This document shows positions 28,868-37,924 of a stretch of DNA of 64,000 nucleotides, in pieces. Below the pieces are notes generated by a model, which saw only the letters and a list, made by a program, of their open reading frames with translations, was not told where the DNA came from and did not search any database. The stretch comes from Rhodopseudomonas julia (GTDB lineage: Bacteria > Pseudomonadota > Alphaproteobacteria > Rhizobiales > Afifellaceae), in the NCBI RefSeq assembly GCF_030813515.1, contig NZ_JAUSUK010000002.1, forward strand, positions 310,001 through 374,000, in the 5' to 3' direction. How positions within the stretch are numbered: position 1 is the stretch's first letter; every line of letters begins with the position of its first letter. A program made the position numbers and the translations under genes.

Positions 28868-29269
28868 TCAGGCGACTGTCACGCCGGCGCCGATCAGCAT
28901 CTCCGTGCCATCATCGAGGTTGGCGACGAGGCCGTTGGAGGTGATGCGCACGGAAGCGACGGTGCCCGTGGCGCTGCCGTCGGGCGAGGTCACGGTGCGT
29001 CCGATGAGTTCGTTGGCCTGGCCGATGGCCGAAGAGGTCAAGATCTCGTCGAGCTTGTTGTTGGTCTGGATCGTTTGCTCGACCTGCGAAAAGCTTGCGA
29101 GCTGGGCCATGTACTGGGTGGTTTCCATGGGCGAGGTCGGGTCCTGGTTTTTCAACTGCGTGACCAGGAGCTTCAGGAAGGTGTCGTAGTCGACCGTCGA
29201 GCCGGACTTGTTGGTATTGCTGTTTGCGGCCGCAGTCGTGCCTGCGCCGACGCCAGAGGTGGAATTCAT
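28868..29269 (-). CDS. flgD: Hook-assembly scaffold protein FlgD
   Basis: FlgD caps the growing hook and is later discarded. The 133-residue protein has the FlgD N-terminal signature (DYDTFLKLLVTQLKNQDPTSPMET) and the segment YMAQLASFSQVEQTIQTN. A short C-terminal part ends at GAGVTVA. It is much shorter than enterobacterial FlgD (over 200 residues) and lacks the FLN/tudor-like C-terminal domain, as is usual in rhizobia. A Ser/Asn/Thr-rich N terminus serves as export signal. Confidence 0.94.
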   Translation of the reverse strand: MNSTSGVGAGTTAAANSNTNKSGSTVDYDTFLKLLVTQLKNQDPTSPMETTQYMAQLASFSQVEQTIQTNNKLDEILTSSAIGQANELIGRTVTSPDGSATGTVASVRITSNGLVANLDDGTEMLIGAGVTVA

Positions 29270-29338
29270 GTCAGATCTCCAGATGTTCGCCGGGCCCCGC
29301 TCAGAAAAGCGGGACTGCTCTCGCTCGTGCGGGCCGCC

Positions 29339-29749
29339 TCAGGCGGCGCGGGCCGACTGCTCGGAGCTCTCCAGGATGCGGCTCTCCGCTTCGAAGAGGT
29401 TGCGCAGAGTGCGCAGCGCCTCGAAGCTACGACCGCCATTGACGAGCCCTGCAACCCCCTCCAGATCCTCCAAGATCGCATCGTTCTTGAAGGTCGTCTT
29501 CAAACGCATATGCATGTCGTCGAAGAGGCGACGGGCCGCTGCGGCTCCGTCAGGGTCGATCAGCATCGTCTGGATCACGAAATAGAGTTGCCGAAGCGGC
29601 GTCGTCGTCTCGTGAGCCTGGAGGATGTGGTTGTCGAGCAGGAAGGTCGCGTCGTTGAGGAGTGTGAACGTGACCTTGCGGTCAACGCGGATCACAGCTC
29701 CATTCAAGAACAGTCTCTGCCCGGGCCGGAGCGAGATCCGCATGGTCAT
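29339..29749 (-). CDS. flbT: Flagellar biosynthesis repressor FlbT
   Basis: In Caulobacter, FlbT binds the 5' untranslated region of flagellin mRNA and lowers its stability or translation. In Brucella it can act positively. The 136-residue protein has the family features: the N-terminal MRISLRPGQRLFLNGAVIRV, the segment LYFVIQTMLIDP, and a helical C terminus (SFEALRTLRNLFEAE). The ATG at 29749 overlaps the flaF stop as ATGA. An in-frame ATG lies two codons later. The flagellin leader in this window carries a hairpin that is a plausible target (50616-50638). Confidence 0.95.
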   Translation of the reverse strand: MTMRISLRPGQRLFLNGAVIRVDRKVTFTLLNDATFLLDNHILQAHETTTPLRQLYFVIQTMLIDPDGAAAARRLFDDMHMRLKTTFKNDAILEDLEGVAGLVNGGRSFEALRTLRNLFEAESRILESSEQSARAA

Positions 29750-30093
29750 TTGAGACCGTCCCGGATCGTCTGGTTGACCTCGATGAGCGCGGCGAAGTTG
29801 CGCGATGGATCGACGAGGACGTTTTCTGCCTCGCGGATGATCCAAAGTCCCACCGAGATGAGATCACGGCGAAGCTCCTGACCGAGCCCGTTTTGCGGGC
29901 TGGCGAGATCGCGGATCATGAAGTTCCAGAGCTTGTTCACATAGCCAAGCGCCTCGGCGGCTTCTGGGCTGCCCGAGCCACGGATCTCGGCCACGTGCAG
30001 GAGCTCCAGGGCGTGATCGAGAGCCATCTGCTCGCGAGCACGCGATTCCCCGCCGGAATCATCGAGGATCTCCGCGTAAGAGAATTTGTACAT
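29746..30093 (-). CDS. flaF: Flagellin synthesis regulator FlaF
   Basis: FlaF is a small cytoplasmic partner of flagellin that counteracts FlbT and is needed for flagellin production in Caulobacter and Brucella. The 115-residue helical protein has the expected N terminus MYKFSYAEILDD and the segment LGYVNKLWNFMIRDLASPQNG. The ATG at 30093 is used; four more upstream codons are possible. It overlaps flbT by four bases, which would couple synthesis of the two antagonists. Confidence 0.94.
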   Translation of the reverse strand: MYKFSYAEILDDSGGESRAREQMALDHALELLHVAEIRGSGSPEAAEALGYVNKLWNFMIRDLASPQNGLGQELRRDLISVGLWIIREAENVLVDPSRNFAALIEVNQTIRDGLK

Positions 30094-30116
30094 TTGAACC
30101 TCCACCCACGCCTGAA

Positions 30117-31157
30117 TCAGGCGTACTTCAAAATGCTCAAGTTCATGATCTTCGTTGTCAGTGCGTAGGACATCTCGATCTGTGTCGTGAGCGTATCGAA
30201 GCGAACTTTCGCTTCGGCCGGATCGACATTCTCCAGTGACTGAATGCCCTTGGAGATGAGATCTTTTTCGGCTGTCATCCTCTCAGTCGCCGCTGTCACA
30301 CGCTGCTGTGTGAAGCCAATTGCGCTTTGCATGTCGGTGAGCTGAGGCAGAGCACCGCCGATCAGCTCACGGGCCTTATCGACGACCACCTGGATGGTTT
30401 CCGGTCCAAGTTCTGTCGTTCCGAGTTCGGCTACCATCGTATAGGCCATGGCGAGGTTGCGCAGAGCTTGCGTGTTGCCGTTCACGGAGGTGGTCAGCTC
30501 TTCGTGTGGAGAGATCCGGCTCGTGATGTTGGTGTCGGAGGCGTTCGACCAAGTCGTCCCCCATGACGGGTCGTCGAAAAGTGCCGCGAAGTCGCCGTCC
30601 AGGAAGGTCTGCATGTCGCTCGCAGTGATGTTGGCGACCGCCGGATCGCTCTGCGAGAAGCCGAAGAAGGTAGCGAAAGCGCCATCGACTGCGGCCTTCG
30701 GACCGCCGGCATCATAATCGTTGAAAGGTGCCGCGCCGGTGTTGATCCCGGAAAAGAGATACTGGCCGTCAGCGGCCGTGTTGCCGAGGGAAATGAGCCC
30801 GGAGAGCGCGGCTTTCGCCGAGGCCTGGAACTCTTCGGAAGCAACATAGGGATCTGACACGGAGACGAAGACTGCGAGGGTCTTGTTCGCCGTGTCCGCG
30901 ATCCCATCCATCGTGATCTGCGTACGTTGCAGCTGAGAAGAGAGAAGGCCATTGGTGGCGATGAAGGATTCCGCCTGCGTAAAATCGTGGCGGAACGACA
31001 AGGTTCGAGCCGTCGAATAGCCAAGGGTGAGCCCGACATCGGCGTGCCGGCTCGTAGCCATCTCGACGCCGGCCTTTGCAAGCTCTGACTGCATGCGCGG
31101 AACGCTCGAGCGCAGGTTGTTGGCGAGAGCGTACGTGGAGACGAAGGTCGTTTTCAT
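30117..31157 (-). CDS. flgL: Hook-filament junction protein FlgL (HAP3)
   Basis: FlgL joins the hook-associated protein FlgK to the filament. The 346-residue exported protein has flagellin-like coiled ends: an N terminus with FVSTYALANNLRSSVPRMQSELA and a C terminus with ENVDPAEAKVRFDTLTTQIEMSY ending in LSILKYA. The middle domain is divergent. It follows flgK by four bases and has no recognisable signal peptide, as expected for type III export. Confidence 0.93.
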   Translation of the reverse strand: MKTTFVSTYALANNLRSSVPRMQSELAKAGVEMATSRHADVGLTLGYSTARTLSFRHDFTQAESFIATNGLLSSQLQRTQITMDGIADTANKTLAVFVSVSDPYVASEEFQASAKAALSGLISLGNTAADGQYLFSGINTGAAPFNDYDAGGPKAAVDGAFATFFGFSQSDPAVANITASDMQTFLDGDFAALFDDPSWGTTWSNASDTNITSRISPHEELTTSVNGNTQALRNLAMAYTMVAELGTTELGPETIQVVVDKARELIGGALPQLTDMQSAIGFTQQRVTAATERMTAEKDLISKGIQSLENVDPAEAKVRFDTLTTQIEMSYALTTKIMNLSILKYA

Positions 31158-31161
31158 GGCG

Positions 31162-32628
31162 TCAGCGCGCGTTCATGAGCAGGGTGTCGAAAAGCTCGTT
31201 GATCACCGACAGAACCTTGGCGGATGCCGCGTAGCTTTGTTCCAGCTGCAGCTGCAGTGCATATTCGTCGTCGAGATTGACCCCCGTCGCGTTGGAAAGC
31301 GCGTCGGAGCTGTGAGCAACGAGCGTGTTCTGGTATTCCACCTCGGCGGTCGCCGCCTGGCGCCTGCCCTCCAGCCAGCCGGAGGAGGACGTGGTGAAAT
31401 CGATCAGGCTCTGGCTGTCCTCGAGCTGCGTTGCAGGATCGAAGCTGCGTGCCGTGCCCATACCGGTCACGAGCGCATCGAGCCGGTCCGAGAAGGCGGC
31501 CGCGCCGGTCGAATTGTAGGCGTAGGCCGCCCCGTTGACGCCACCGTCGCGCAACCGCGACAGCGTTCCGCCCTGCAAGGGATCAATGGCCGAGTTGACG
31601 GTAATCGAAGCAGCGAGGCCGGATACTGCCGTACCGCTTGCCGGAACTCCGGGACCGCCAGGATAGGTGAAAAGCCCGGCCTGATCGGGGGCGCCGCCGC
31701 CCGTTTGATCGGATTCCGCAAACACCTCGATGAGGCCACGGGCGACTTCGTCGAGCTGGTTTTGATAGGTGAGGGCGACGTCGTCGCGCAGTGTCGTCAG
31801 ACCGACGAGAGCGCCGCCGTGAAGCGGCATGGTGGCGTTCGGACCAGTCACCGGGACGCCGTCGACGAAGACCGCATTGCCGGGCGAGCCAGCCGTCAGG
31901 GCAGGCGAGGCGGCAAAGGTGACGCTCCGGGCCGTCGTTTCGAACAAGGTGGCGCCGCTATCGGTATAGAGCACCATATCGTTGTTGGCGCGCGTGACCA
32001 CCGAGACACCCATCTGCTCGGAGATCTGGGCGAGCACGGCATCGCGTTTGTCGAGGGGATCGGTGACGTCGGCTCCCGCGAAGGAGCCCTGGACGACGAG
32101 ATTGTTCAGGGTCTCGAACTTGTCGAGAAGGCTGTTGAGGTTGCTGACCGCATTGGCGATATCGGCATCGGCGTCCTGACGGACTTCTGCGATCGTCTCC
32201 GCCGCTGATTGGAGCTTCGTTGTCAGCGCGTTGGCGCGGGTGACGACATTCTGCGAGAGAATAGAATCGTCCGGCCGATTGGAATATTCCTGCAGCGTGA
32301 TTTGCAGCTGGCTGAGCTGTGCTGCCGGCGAATACTCCGATTCTGGATCGCCGATCGTTGCCGACAGCCGGTTGAGACCGGCGACGAGAGCATCTTCGCT
32401 CGCGGCGCGCGATGTCGCGCCGAGCATGGTCGTATAGAGCGCGCGGTCTGTTGCGCGGCTCGTGGTGACGACGCGCACGGCGCCATCGGGCGTCGTCACG
32501 GACGGCGCCAGCTTGCGTGAATAGGTCGGATCGCCCGCCCCGGAGACATTCTTGGCAGAGACAGAGATCTGTGCCGCGGTTGCCTGCAAGGAGGAACGCG
32601 CCGTCGTCAGCGCGGCCTGAAGGCTCAT
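31162..32628 (-). CDS. flgK: Hook-associated protein FlgK (HAP1)
   Basis: FlgK is the first junction protein on the hook. The 488-residue protein has the rod/hook-type N terminus (SLQAALTTARSSLQATAAQISVSAKN with ALTTARSSL in place of the usual SGL form) and an extended coiled segment. The C terminus (YQNTLVAHSSDALSNATGVNLDDE ... SYAASAKVLSVINELFDTLL) is typical of FlgK. It lies between flgE and flgL. Confidence 0.94.
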   Translation of the reverse strand: MSLQAALTTARSSLQATAAQISVSAKNVSGAGDPTYSRKLAPSVTTPDGAVRVVTTSRATDRALYTTMLGATSRAASEDALVAGLNRLSATIGDPESEYSPAAQLSQLQITLQEYSNRPDDSILSQNVVTRANALTTKLQSAAETIAEVRQDADADIANAVSNLNSLLDKFETLNNLVVQGSFAGADVTDPLDKRDAVLAQISEQMGVSVVTRANNDMVLYTDSGATLFETTARSVTFAASPALTAGSPGNAVFVDGVPVTGPNATMPLHGGALVGLTTLRDDVALTYQNQLDEVARGLIEVFAESDQTGGGAPDQAGLFTYPGGPGVPASGTAVSGLAASITVNSAIDPLQGGTLSRLRDGGVNGAAYAYNSTGAAAFSDRLDALVTGMGTARSFDPATQLEDSQSLIDFTTSSSGWLEGRRQAATAEVEYQNTLVAHSSDALSNATGVNLDDEYALQLQLEQSYAASAKVLSVINELFDTLLMNAR

Positions 32629-32662
32629 GGCTAAACTGCCCTTTCAGTGGGAGAGGACGCGA

Positions 32663-33919
32663 TTAACGCTTGAGGTTCATCAGGACGTCCAGAAGCTCTG
32701 AGCCTGTCTGGAAGACCTTGGAATTGGCTGAATAATCCCGCTGAGCGACGATCATGTCGGTGAGCTCGGAGGCCATGTCGACATTCGATTGCTCAAGAGC
32801 CCCGGACACGATCGCGCCGCGTGATCCTTCCGTCGGGAAGCCGACCTCGACCGCACCCGATTCCAGCGTCACCGAAAAGACGTTGCCGGACAGGGCTTCG
32901 AGCTTGTCGGGGCTCGGCACGTCGGCGAGCGGCAGGCGGAAGGCTGGGGTCATCGCGCCATTGGTGTAATTGGCGTAGACTGTCCCATCCTCGGAGATCG
33001 TCACATCCTTGATCGTCGCCGGCGCGTTGCCGTTCACGACCGCCGTCATCGGCGTGTATTCGGCGGCAAGATGCGTCGTGCCGGTGAGATCGAGCGTGAT
33101 CGCTTCACCGCCCGGCACTGTCAGTGCGATTTCGGCAGGTGTGCTCGTCAGGGCTCCAGCGTCATCGAAGGTCACTGTCTGGGTCGACAACGCGGCTGAT
33201 GCGTAAGGAAAGCCACCGTCGGTGGCGCCGGCGTGATCGTAGACCGTGTATTCCCATTCCGCCGGGCTGTCGCTCGTCTTCGACATGTAGATGTCGAGCG
33301 TCACTTCGTTGCCGACCTTGTCGAAGACGGTAATGGACGACTTGGCGGTATAGGCTGAATCCGCCGCGTTGGCGGACGGCAGGTTGCCTGTCACGACCTC
33401 TGCGCTCTCGGGCAGGTTGACCTTAAAGACGCCGCTGGTGGTCGGATTGGCGGTCATGTTCATGCCGCCGAAATTGACGGGCTGAAGTCCCGTGAGGCCG
33501 TTCAGGACAACACCCGGATCGCCGCCGCTGATGTCGTAGCCCATCAGTGTGAAGCCGGCCGTGTTGACGAGATTGCCGGTGTTGCCGTCGAGGGTGAAGG
33601 CGCCTGCCCGGGTCAGATACGGATTGCCGTTCGGGTCGTTGACCACGAAGAAGCCGTTGCCCTGGACGGCGAGGTCGGTGTTCGACGTCGTGTAGGTCAG
33701 CGGTCCGCGATCGCTGATGGCATGACGGATATCCGTCTTCACCGCACCTGGATTGTAACTGCCTTTGCCGCTGTTCAGGAGCAGCGATGAGAACTGGGTG
33801 TCAGCGCGCTTGTAACCGATTGTACCGCTGTTGGCGATGTTGTCGGAGACCGTGCCAAGCAGGTTCGATTGGGCATTCATGCCCGAAACGCCGGTGCGGA
33901 GCATCCCATAGAGGCTCAT
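32663..33919 (-). CDS. flgE: Flagellar hook protein FlgE
   Basis: FlgE is the hook subunit, 418 residues. The N terminus SLYGMLRTGVSGMNAQSN, followed by LLGTVSDNIANSGTIGYKR, is the flagellar rod/hook signature. Mid-protein segments such as NPYLTRAGAFTLDGNTGNLV are conserved. The C terminus (SNVDMASELTDMIVAQRDYS ... FQTGSELLDVLMNLKR) is diagnostic. The ATG at 33919 is chosen because FlgE proteins begin at MSLYG; a longer start adds an unlikely basic prefix. Confidence 0.95.
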   Translation of the reverse strand: MSLYGMLRTGVSGMNAQSNLLGTVSDNIANSGTIGYKRADTQFSSLLLNSGKGSYNPGAVKTDIRHAISDRGPLTYTTSNTDLAVQGNGFFVVNDPNGNPYLTRAGAFTLDGNTGNLVNTAGFTLMGYDISGGDPGVVLNGLTGLQPVNFGGMNMTANPTTSGVFKVNLPESAEVVTGNLPSANAADSAYTAKSSITVFDKVGNEVTLDIYMSKTSDSPAEWEYTVYDHAGATDGGFPYASAALSTQTVTFDDAGALTSTPAEIALTVPGGEAITLDLTGTTHLAAEYTPMTAVVNGNAPATIKDVTISEDGTVYANYTNGAMTPAFRLPLADVPSPDKLEALSGNVFSVTLESGAVEVGFPTEGSRGAIVSGALEQSNVDMASELTDMIVAQRDYSANSKVFQTGSELLDVLMNLKR

Positions 33920-33993
33920 CAGCTTAATCCTTTTCCTCAACCCTTGTGTGGCCTGTTTGGCCCGGTGAGCTTGCGTGAAGCTGTCGGCGGCGG

Positions 33994-35316
33994 CTACTGA
34001 CGCAACAAGACAGCGAGGTCTGCAAAGGCGTCCTGGGCAAGCGGGCTCGAGGGGTCCTGGCGCAGCGCATCATAGACGCGTGGCACGAGCTGAACGGCCC
34101 GGTCGAGCTCAGCGTCGGCACCCTGGTGGTAGCCGCCCATGAGCCTCAAATCGCGTGTGTCTTCGAAACGAGAGATCAAGGTGCGAAGCTTGCGCACCAA
34201 CTCGCGCTGGTCAGACGTCCAAACGATCTGCGCCAGTCGCGAAATCGATCCGAGCACGTTGATGGCCGGGTAGCGGCCTTGATCGGCAATGGAGCGATCG
34301 AGAACGATATGACCGTCCAGCGTGCCGCGGATGGCATCGGCAACGGGATCGTTATGGTCGTCACCGTCGATCAGGACGGCGAAGATGCCGGTGATCGATC
34401 CGGCTCCTTCCTCGCCGGGGCCTGCGCGCTCCAAAAGTTTTGGCAGATCGGAAAACACGCTCGGCGCATAACCGCGCGCCACTGCCGGTTCGCCGGCGGC
34501 GAGAGCGATATCACGTGCCGCATGCGCGTAACGCGTGACGGAATCGACGATGAGCAGAACGGAATCGCCCTGATCACGAAAATATTCGGCGATTGCCATG
34601 GCCGAGAGCGGGGCGAGACGGCGCATCATAGGACCTTCGTCGCCAGTCGCCACGACCGTTACGGCGCGGGCACGATTGCCGTTGAGCGCACCTTCGATGA
34701 ATTCCCGGACTTCGCGGCCGCGCTCACCAACCAACGCCACGACGACGGTGTCGAAGCCCTGCGAATGGGCGATCATCGATAGAAGAGTGGACTTGCCGAC
34801 GCCGGAGCCGGCGAAAATGCCGATGCGTTGTCCCTCGCAGATCGGCGTGAAAATATCGATCGCCCGCACGCCCGTCGTCAGAGGCCGGTGCAAGCGCGCG
34901 CGGGTCATTGCAGGCGGGGGCTCGGCGTCGACGTTCATCATGCGCTCGCCGTGGGCAAGGGGACCGAGACCGTCCACCGGCTCGCCCATGGCATTGATGA
35001 CGCGGCCTTTCCATTCGTCGCGGGGAGCAAGCCCGATCGCGCCGATACGATGCGCCTCGGTGCCGATGCCGAAAGGCATTCGCGTCTCGAACGGTTTGAC
35101 GATCACGTCACGCCCGTCGATGCGCACGACTTCGCCAAGCGCGCTCAGCTTGTCCCACGAGAAACGCACTCGCTCGCCGAGCCGCACGAAGGGCGAAAGG
35201 CCGGCGACGCGGCAATAAGTGGGGGCTACCTCCGTCACAAGGCCGCCCACACGCACTGGGGGGATTTCAACGGCCGCACTGTCGATCGCGGATTTGAGAC
35301 GCGCGAGAGCGGTCAT
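33994..35316 (-). CDS. fliI: Flagellum-specific ATPase FliI
   Basis: FliI is the hexameric ATPase of the flagellar type III exporter, 440 residues, homologous to F1-beta. Walker A is GSGVGKST at 170-177, Walker B is in SVLLIVDSVTRYAHAARDIA, and the family motif SGSGVGKSTLLSMIA continues after Walker A. It works with FliH (probably 53803-54477) and FliJ (25312-25710). It lies between flgF and flgE, as in other rhizobia. Confidence 0.96.
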   Translation of the reverse strand: MTALARLKSAIDSAAVEIPPVRVGGLVTEVAPTYCRVAGLSPFVRLGERVRFSWDKLSALGEVVRIDGRDVIVKPFETRMPFGIGTEAHRIGAIGLAPRDEWKGRVINAMGEPVDGLGPLAHGERMMNVDAEPPPAMTRARLHRPLTTGVRAIDIFTPICEGQRIGIFAGSGVGKSTLLSMIAHSQGFDTVVVALVGERGREVREFIEGALNGNRARAVTVVATGDEGPMMRRLAPLSAMAIAEYFRDQGDSVLLIVDSVTRYAHAARDIALAAGEPAVARGYAPSVFSDLPKLLERAGPGEEGAGSITGIFAVLIDGDDHNDPVADAIRGTLDGHIVLDRSIADQGRYPAINVLGSISRLAQIVWTSDQRELVRKLRTLISRFEDTRDLRLMGGYHQGADAELDRAVQLVPRVYDALRQDPSSPLAQDAFADLAVLLRQ

Positions 35317-35360
35317 TCAGCCATCCCCCATGATGCCGGATCTTCTGCTTTCCTGATGGA

Positions 35361-36083
35361 TCAGGACGGGCCGAGCGAGCGGATCGCTTCTTGCTGCGTA
35401 GATTCGCTCTTTTCCACGGCCGAAGCCGCACTGTCGAAGGCGCGTTGCAGCATGATCAGCTTGCTGATCTCAGAGATCGGATTAACGTTGGCGCCTTCGA
35501 CATAGCCCTGACGCAGGCCATTGACGGTCATATCCTCAACCGGCTGGGCTGCTTCGCTCGGGACTACCCCAGAGTTTTCATAGCGGCTCAGCTTGGCTGT
35601 TTCGGGGATCGAGAACAGTCCGATCGCGCCAACCTGGTTGCCACCCTGGGAAATGGTGCCATCCGCCGCGATGGAGACCTCGCCCCCGCGCGGATCGAGA
35701 AGGATCCCTGCTTCGCCCGGATCGAGAACGGGATAGCCGGCGGTGCTCAGGAGCTCGCCGGTTGCGGTCATCTGCAGACGACCGTCGCGGGTGTAGACCG
35801 TGCCGTCTGGTGTGGAAAGCGCGAGCCAGCTTTCTCCCTGCACGGCAACGTCGAGTGGGTTGCCCGTGTAGGAAACGGCGCCGGGGCTGCGTGAAATGTA
35901 GGTGTCGCCGGGCGACGAGAAGGCGACCTTCTCGGGACCGGTCCGCGTCATCACGGCATCGAACTTCACCTCTTCGGCACGAAAGCCCGCTGTGTTCATA
36001 TTGGCGACGTTGTTGGCGATCGTCGTCAAGCGTCGGTCGAGTGCCACCTGCGCGGAAAGTGCGACGTAAGTACTTGTCGGCAT
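35361..36083 (-). CDS. flgF: Proximal rod protein FlgF
   Basis: This 240-residue rod protein has the N terminus TYVALSAQVALDRRLTTIAN followed by NVANMNTAGFRAEEVKFDAV. The mid segment VQGESWLALSTPDGTVYTRDG and the C terminus GYVEGANVNPISEISKLIML are standard for FlgF/FlgG proteins. It lies three bases after the DUF1217 gene. The distal rod protein FlgG is encoded separately at 43232. Confidence 0.94.
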   Translation of the reverse strand: MPTSTYVALSAQVALDRRLTTIANNVANMNTAGFRAEEVKFDAVMTRTGPEKVAFSSPGDTYISRSPGAVSYTGNPLDVAVQGESWLALSTPDGTVYTRDGRLQMTATGELLSTAGYPVLDPGEAGILLDPRGGEVSIAADGTISQGGNQVGAIGLFSIPETAKLSRYENSGVVPSEAAQPVEDMTVNGLRQGYVEGANVNPISEISKLIMLQRAFDSAASAVEKSESTQQEAIRSLGPS

Positions 36084-36086
36084 GTC

Positions 36087-36866
36087 TCAAGTTCCGCCGT
36101 GCTTCAGCTGGTTCAAAGTTAGGAGGAGATCGGCGCTGACTGATGTCGAGCGACTGTTGGAGAAGAGATTGAGGATCGGATCCGCTGCCACGTTCTCCGT
36201 TGCGTCCCACATGATCGTGAAGCGCTGGACAAGCTTGGCGAGTTTTTCGGGGTCCTTCAGATCCTCAATGTTCAGACGCTGTTCGACGGCCTTGGCCTGC
36301 TTTTCGATGTCGGCATTCGCCATTTCGGCTGGAAAGCCGAAGGTCGTTCTGACGACAGCCCACAACGCATCATCCGCGAGGAGGCCGTAGGCGGACTTCA
36401 CCTCGGGAGCGGCGCGCTGGAAATACAATGCGAGCCGGACGCCCTCATTATCGTCGCCGGCTCTCTCTTCGAGTGTCTGACGAGTATAGAGATCGACGAC
36501 GCCCTGCTGCGCCTCTTTTGCGGCTGTGGTCGTCTCGCCGTTCTCAGCGAAATTGAAAACGGTCGCGAATTCCACGAAACGATCGTCCGACATCCGATTG
36601 GCAAAGCTCTTCGGGTCGCTCACGCCCTCTTCCAAAACTTTGCGGATCAAGCCCTTCGCGTAGGCCATATCCTCAAGGCCGAAGGCCTTCATCGCGTAGT
36701 TGTAGACGCGGCGATCTTCAAAGAATTCGTCGATCGATGTGATCTTGCCGATATTGGCGAGGTAATAATTGGTTTCCCGTGTCACCGTCCGGTCGCTGGA
36801 GACGCGGTTCAGGGACTTGTCCATGTCGGCGGCGATGCGCTGATAGCTGATAGATGTCGAGATCAC
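36087..36866 (-). CDS. DUF1217 family protein, first gene of the minus-strand flagellar run
   Basis: This 259-residue protein of unknown biochemical role is found in rhizobial flagellar clusters just before flgF, as here. The N terminus MISTSISYQRIAADMDKSLN is followed by a helical protein with repeated pieces around FGLEDMAYAKGLIRKVLEEG and NIEDLKDPEKLAKLVQRF. It has no signal peptide and could be an exported rod- or hook-associated protein. The start codon is GTG with TGAGG six bases upstream. It is divergent from motA, with a shared intergenic promoter region of about 160 bases. Confidence 0.9.
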   Translation of the reverse strand: MISTSISYQRIAADMDKSLNRVSSDRTVTRETNYYLANIGKITSIDEFFEDRRVYNYAMKAFGLEDMAYAKGLIRKVLEEGVSDPKSFANRMSDDRFVEFATVFNFAENGETTTAAKEAQQGVVDLYTRQTLEERAGDDNEGVRLALYFQRAAPEVKSAYGLLADDALWAVVRTTFGFPAEMANADIEKQAKAVEQRLNIEDLKDPEKLAKLVQRFTIMWDATENVAADPILNLFSNSRSTSVSADLLLTLNQLKHGGT

Positions 36867-37019
36867 TGCGGCCTCACAATTGAGATGAGGCTCTAGGTCG
36901 GCAAGCTTGTGTGAAGCTGGCTATATCTTGCCGTTATCGGCCTCTTGGCGATGCGCCCGATGCTCCAGCTTCGCGCAAGCCAAATCGAACAGTGAGGGCT
37001 CCTAACGAAATCACTTCAT
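36867..37019. promoter_or_regulatory. Divergent intergenic region between the two flagellar runs
   Basis: About 150 bases lie between the GTG of the DUF1217 gene and the motA ribosome site. It must hold the promoters that start the minus-strand flg/fli/che run and the plus-strand motA/fliM run. I see GCCTCA/TGAGGC arms near 36868-36888 but no convincing -10/-35 pair. A TGG..TTGC-like match has the wrong spacing for sigma-54. Confidence 0.5.
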
Positions 37020-37023
37020 GGAG
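37020..37023 (+). promoter_or_regulatory. Ribosome-binding site that decides the TTG start of motA
   Basis: GGAG lies seven bases before the TTG at 37031. No ATG in the motA frame is near; the upstream in-frame candidates (ATG at 36911, GTG at 36992) would add an N-terminal tail that MotA proteins lack. Confidence 0.65.
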
Positions 37024-37030
37024 CAAGCTC

Positions 37031-37921
37031 TTGGCTATCCTACTCGGCTTGGTGATCGGCATCGGTTCGATGCTCGGCGGCTTCATGGCAATGGGCGGCC
37101 ATGTGGGCGTCATCTGGCAGCCTTTCGAATACGTGATCATCGTCGGCATCGCTCTTGGCACTTTCATCATCGCCAATCCGATGGCGATCATCAAAGATGC
37201 CGGGGCCGGTATCTTCGAGGCGATGAAGGGCACGGCTCCGAAGCGGAGCGATTATCTCAGCATTCTGAGCCTGCTGTTCGCGTTGATGCGAGATCTCAGA
37301 ACGCGGCCTCGCAACGAGGTCGAAGCACATATCGACGATCCGGCGAATTCGGTGCTTTTTCAGCACTTTCCGTCGATCCTGAAGGACAAGGAACTCACGG
37401 CTTATATCTGTGACTATGTCCGTCTGATCATCATCGGTAACGCGCGTTCGCACGAGATCGAGGGGCTGATGGAGCAGGAGATCTCGACGATCAAAAAGCA
37501 CAAGCTGAAGTCCGCCGGTGCATTGGGGACAGTCGCTGAAGCGCTCCCGGCGATCGGCATTTGCGCCGCAGTGCTGGGGATCGTGAAGGCGATGGGCGCC
37601 ATTGATCAGTCGCCGGAAATCCTTGGTCACTACATCGCCTCGGCGCTGATCGGCACGTTCGTCGGTATCTTCCTGTCCTACGCAGTGCTTTCGCCCGTCG
37701 CGGGCAAGATCAAGATTTTGCGCGAGAAGCAGTGCCAGCCTTTTGTCATCGTCAAGCAGACGCTCATTGCCTTCATGAACGGTGCGCTGCCTCAGGTTGC
37801 GCTCGAGCATGGCCGTAAGACGATTTCTTCCAAAGAGCGCCCGACCATCGACGAGGTGGAAAACGAGGCGATTTCCAACACTCCGAGCTCCTCGGCAGCT
37901 CCCATGCAGCAGGCGGCCTAA
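37031..37921 (+). CDS. motA: Flagellar stator protein MotA
   Basis: MotA forms the proton-channel stator with MotB and pushes on FliG. The 296-residue inner-membrane protein has four helices. Conserved features are GLVIGIGSMLGGFMAMGGH at the N terminus, the cytoplasmic loop, and the channel segment VAEALPAIGICAAVLGIVKAMG with its essential proline. The TTG at 37031 is preferred because the protein then starts right before the first helix, as in other rhizobial MotA. The C-terminal tail is rich in Ser/Pro/Ala and extends beyond the usual end. motB lies far away at 54470. Confidence 0.95.
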   Translation: MAILLGLVIGIGSMLGGFMAMGGHVGVIWQPFEYVIIVGIALGTFIIANPMAIIKDAGAGIFEAMKGTAPKRSDYLSILSLLFALMRDLRTRPRNEVEAHIDDPANSVLFQHFPSILKDKELTAYICDYVRLIIIGNARSHEIEGLMEQEISTIKKHKLKSAGALGTVAEALPAIGICAAVLGIVKAMGAIDQSPEILGHYIASALIGTFVGIFLSYAVLSPVAGKIKILREKQCQPFVIVKQTLIAFMNGALPQVALEHGRKTISSKERPTIDEVENEAISNTPSSSAAPMQQAA

Positions 37922-37924
37922 TCC

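Noticed and set aside
36920-36945. Possible sigma-54 site TGGCTATATCTTGC upstream of motA
   Set aside because: The GG and GC elements are nine rather than ten bases apart, and this spacing is strictly conserved in real sites.
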